Assembly: GCA_037443765.1 (NCBI GenBank)
Contig: JBBINS010000049.1
Span: 1 to 17,674, forward strand
Direction of reading: 5' to 3'
Length of the DNA: 17,674 nt
Source of the DNA: CAIKZZ01 sp037443765
Lineage (GTDB): Bacteria; Pseudomonadota; Gammaproteobacteria; Steroidobacterales; Steroidobacteraceae
A program made the position numbers and the translations under genes. The notes under the pieces are model-generated. The model made no database searches. It was not told the origin of the DNA and worked only from the letters and a program-made list of their open reading frames with translations. Positions 15,310-17,674 of the stretch are shown here, piece after piece. Positions within the stretch are counted from its first letter, which is position 1. Each line of letters opens with the position of its first letter.

Positions 15310-16773
15310 ATGAGTCGACGGCTCTCGGTCGCCGGCGTCGTCGTGATGATCGGCGCTGCATTGGCGGGCCTCGCGGCGTGCAACCGTGCGCCCGAGCGGG
15401 CGGCGGCCCCCGTGGCCACGGCGCCCGCCGTGACGGCGCAGCCGGTCAGCCCCGGCACCAGCGCCGCGGCGTCCCGCGGATTGCCGGACTTCACCGACCT
15501 GGTCGCGCACAACGGCCCGGCGGTGGTCAACATTGCCGTCGTCGAGAAGACCCGGCCCGCGGCCTTCGACGAGGGCGTGCCGGACGATCCGCTGCACGAC
15601 TTCCTGCGGCGCTTCGGCATGCCGCAGCAGCGGGGCCCGCAGCAGCCGGCGCGCGGCGAGGGCTCGGGCTTCATCGTCGCTCCCGAGGGTTACATCCTCA
15701 CCAACGCCCACGTCGTCGCCGACGCGAGCGAGGTGACGGTGCGCCTGACCGACCGGCGCGAGTTCACGGCCAAGGTCGTGGGTGCCGACCGGCGCACCGA
15801 CGTCGCGGTCATCAAGATCGACGGCAAGGACCTGCCGACGGTCCGCATCGGCGATCCGTCGAAACTGCGGCCGGGCGAGTGGGTCATCGCGATCGGCTCG
15901 CCGTTCGGCTTCGACAACAGCGTCACCGCCGGCATCGTCAGCGCGCTGTCGCGCTCGGTGCCGGACAGCCAGTACACGCCGTTCATCCAGACCGACGCCG
16001 CGGTCAACCCGGGCAACTCGGGCGGACCGCTGTTCAACATGGCCGGCGAGGTCGTCGGCATGAACTCGCAGATCTACAGCCGCACCGGCGGCTACATGGG
16101 CATCTCGTTCGCGATCCCGATCGACATCGCGATCGGCGTCAAGGACCAGCTCGTCAAGACCGGTCACGTGCAGCGCGGCCGCATCGGCGTGGTCGTCCAG
16201 GAGGTCGGACAGCAGCTGGCGGACTCGTTCGGCCTCGACCGGCCGCGCGGCGCGATCGTCGCCCAGGTCGAGAACGCGAGTCCGGCCGCGAAGGCCGGTC
16301 TCAAGGCGGGCGACGTGATCCTCGCGGTCGGCGAAAAGCCGATCGAACGCTCCGGGCAGCTGTCGGCCGTGATCTCGCAGATCCGGCCCGGCACGAAGGT
16401 CGAGCTCGAGGTCTGGCGCGACCGCGCCAGCCGCAAGATCGAGGTCGAGGTCGGCGAGCTCAAGGAGGGCGCCGTCGCGGCCAACGAGCGAGGCGACGCG
16501 CAGGAGGGCGGCAAGCTCGGCCTCTCGGTCCGGCCGCTGACGCCGCAGGAGCGGCGGGCCGCCGGCATCGACTCCGGGCTGCTCGTCGAGGGCGTCGCCG
16601 GTCCCGCGCTCGAGGCCGACGTCCGGCCCGGCGACGTGATCGTCGGCGCGAACGGCCAGCGCATCGCGAGCGTCGAGGACCTCGCGGCCCAGACAGCGAA
16701 GTCGAAGCACTCGATCGCACTGCTCGTCAACCGCGGCGGCCTGACGATCTTCATTCCGATTAAGATCGGGTGA
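15310..16773 (+). CDS. HtrA/DegP-family periplasmic serine protease, predicted lipoprotein
   Basis: This 487-residue Do-type protease degrades or refolds damaged envelope proteins. The chymotrypsin-like domain has the catalytic triad His134 (TNAHVV), Asp164 (RTDVAVIKID) and Ser237 (NPGNSGGPLFN). Two PDZ domains follow, at about 286-377 (ASPAAKAGLKAGDVILAVGEKPI) and 401-487 (LEADVRPGDVIVGANGQRI). The N-terminus has a lipobox, Leu21-Ala-Ala-Cys24, after a hydrophobic stretch, so the mature protein is probably lipid-anchored at Cys24. The next residue is Asn, not Asp, which favours the outer membrane by the enterobacterial rule. A Pro/Ala-rich tether (~26-55) follows. GAGGAG at 15296-15301 lies eight bases before ATG 15310. 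It resembles DegQ/MucD more than E. coli DegP in having a short regulatory loop (about residues 88-115). The stop overlaps the next gene by one base. Confidence 0.93.
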   Translation: MSRRLSVAGVVVMIGAALAGLAACNRAPERAAAPVATAPAVTAQPVSPGTSAAASRGLPDFTDLVAHNGPAVVNIAVVEKTRPAAFDEGVPDDPLHDFLRRFGMPQQRGPQQPARGEGSGFIVAPEGYILTNAHVVADASEVTVRLTDRREFTAKVVGADRRTDVAVIKIDGKDLPTVRIGDPSKLRPGEWVIAIGSPFGFDNSVTAGIVSALSRSVPDSQYTPFIQTDAAVNPGNSGGPLFNMAGEVVGMNSQIYSRTGGYMGISFAIPIDIAIGVKDQLVKTGHVQRGRIGVVVQEVGQQLADSFGLDRPRGAIVAQVENASPAAKAGLKAGDVILAVGEKPIERSGQLSAVISQIRPGTKVELEVWRDRASRKIEVEVGELKEGAVAANERGDAQEGGKLGLSVRPLTPQERRAAGIDSGLLVEGVAGPALEADVRPGDVIVGANGQRIASVEDLAAQTAKSKHSIALLVNRGGLTIFIPIKIG

Positions 16774-17674
16774 TGCAACGACGCGAACGCACGACGGCAG
16801 GCGTCGCGCTGCTCCTCGGGCTCGCCGGCCTCGGGGCGGCGCCGCTCGCGGCTGCCGATCCGGGCGCAGCCTTCAAGGACTGCGCCGACTGCCCCGAGAT
16901 GGTGCGCGTCCCCGCCGGCACTTTCGTCATGGGCACGCCGACCGCCGACCCGCACGCCGCGGCGACGCGCGCCGAGTCGCAGGCGCTGATCGTCCGGATC
17001 GCCAAGCCGTTCGGCCTCGGTCGGCTCGAGGTGACGCGGCGCGAGTTCCGGGCCTTCGTCGCGGACTCCGGCTACGACGCGCATGGCCCTTGCATCACCT
17101 GGGACGACGCGCTCGGCCGGTTCAACGCCGACCGTAACCGCGGACCGGAGAACCCCGGCCGGCCGCGCGAGGCCCGCGACGACCATCCGGTCGCGTGCGT
17201 CAGCTGGAGTGACGCGAAGGCCTACGCGCAGTGGCTCGCGCACAAGACCGGCAAGCCGTACCGCCTGCCGTCCGAGGCGGAGTGGGAATACGCCGCGCGC
17301 GCCGGCAGCACTGCGCGCTGGCCGTGGGGCGAGTCGGCGACCGACGGCTGCGACTTCGCCAACCTCTACGACCTCTCGAGCCGGGAGTCGTACGCCTTCG
17401 GCTGGGAGCCGGTGGCGTGCCGCGACGGCTACCCGGACGTCGCGCCGGCCGGCGCGCTGCGCGGCAACGCGTTCGGCCTCTACGACATGATCGGCAACGT
17501 CGCCGAGTGGGTCGAGGATTGCTACACGGACAGCTACCTCGGCCGGCCGCGCGACGGCCGTGCCTGGGTGTGGGCCGGCGGCTGCGCGCGGCGCGTCGTG
17601 CGCGGCGGCAGCTGGGTGACGCCCGCCGAGCGCGCGCGCAGCGCGTTCCGCGATTCCGCCGAGATCGCCACGCG
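16773..17674 (+). CDS. Secreted FGE/SUMF1-fold protein lacking the FGE cysteines (3' end outside window)
   Basis: The ATG at 16773-16775 shares its A with the protease stop (TGATG), and the frame stays open for 300 codons to the right edge. The protein has an N-terminal signal peptide (MQRRERTTAGVALLLGLAGL to about residue 28) and then an FGE-sulfatase/SUMF1 domain. Visible family motifs are MVRVPAGTFVMG, GRLEVTRREFRAFV, PVACVSWSDAKAYAQWL, YRLPSEAEWEYAARAG, FGLYDMIGNVAEWVEDCY and RVVRGGSWVTPAERARSAFR. True formylglycine-generating enzymes carry two active-site cysteines just after GGSW/Y. Here that segment has Thr, Pro and Ala instead, so formylglycine formation is not expected. Cys37 and Cys40 (DCADC) near the mature N-terminus could form a disulfide or bind metal. 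Co-translation with HtrA suggests a periplasmic partner or ligand-binding role. Function is otherwise unknown. Confidence 0.85.
   Translation, partial: MQRRERTTAGVALLLGLAGLGAAPLAAADPGAAFKDCADCPEMVRVPAGTFVMGTPTADPHAAATRAESQALIVRIAKPFGLGRLEVTRREFRAFVADSGYDAHGPCITWDDALGRFNADRNRGPENPGRPREARDDHPVACVSWSDAKAYAQWLAHKTGKPYRLPSEAEWEYAARAGSTARWPWGESATDGCDFANLYDLSSRESYAFGWEPVACRDGYPDVAPAGALRGNAFGLYDMIGNVAEWVEDCYTDSYLGRPRDGRAWVWAGGCARRVVRGGSWVTPAERARSAFRDSAEIAT

Noticed and set aside
16773..17674. Calling this gene a true formylglycine-generating enzyme (sulfatase activator)
   Set aside because: The active-site cysteine pair after GGSW is absent in the visible sequence.
1..17674. Mobile elements, integration sites, CRISPR arrays, tRNA or rRNA genes, replication origin
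   Set aside because: No transposase or integrase frames, regularly spaced repeats, clover-leaf sequences or origin-like AT-rich clusters were seen; composition stays uniform.

Overview
The window is very GC-rich, gene-dense bacterial chromosome with little intergenic space. Gene content and order point to a proteobacterium, most likely a betaproteobacterium (Burkholderiales/Rhodocyclales-like). This rests on the acetate-utilisation gene set, a lipoprotein HtrA protease, SlyD, RraA and HypX; no rRNA or tRNA is present to confirm it. I see no mobile element, CRISPR array, tRNA or abrupt change in composition.

Layout. Positions 3-1139 hold the 3' part of hypX, which makes the CO ligand of [NiFe] hydrogenase. 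It faces slyD (1152-1637, minus), a nickel-binding prolyl isomerase that also serves hydrogenase maturation, so the left edge is probably the end of a hydrogenase maturation cluster. An RraA-family gene (1729-2208) diverges from slyD.

The centre, 2272-13757, is a full acetate-response and acetate-assimilation locus. It contains a transporter-domain hybrid sensor kinase (CrbS type), a NarL/LuxR-type response regulator (CrbR type), acetyl-CoA synthetase (acs), a DUF485 membrane protein, the acetate symporter ActP, a DUF294/CBS putative nucleotidyltransferase and a DEDDh 3'-5' exonuclease. acs and crbR form a minus-strand unit (acs first, 11-nt gap). The DUF485-actP-DUF294-exonuclease genes form a plus-strand unit. 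The two units diverge from a 421-bp control region (8391-8811) that holds two GACCTT-type direct repeats, candidate regulator sites. Known biology of the family suggests the kinase senses acetate or a related state, phosphorylates CrbR, and CrbR activates uptake (ActP) and activation (Acs) of acetate. Because crbR lies behind acs, positive feedback is likely.

The right part carries dacB (13761-15185, minus), a PBP4-type peptidoglycan DD-peptidase. A divergent HtrA/DegP-type lipoprotein protease (15310-16773) has a possible envelope-stress (sigma-E-like) promoter. Overlapping its stop codon is a secreted FGE/SUMF1-fold protein (16773 to the window end, incomplete) that lacks the active-site cysteines of true formylglycine-generating enzymes. 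These three form an envelope-maintenance group.

Most of the window is recognisable. The least explained parts are the DUF294-exonuclease pair locked to the acetate transporter, the charged insert in ActP, the candidate operators, and the cysteine-less FGE-like partner of HtrA. I did not find a convincing wholly new system.
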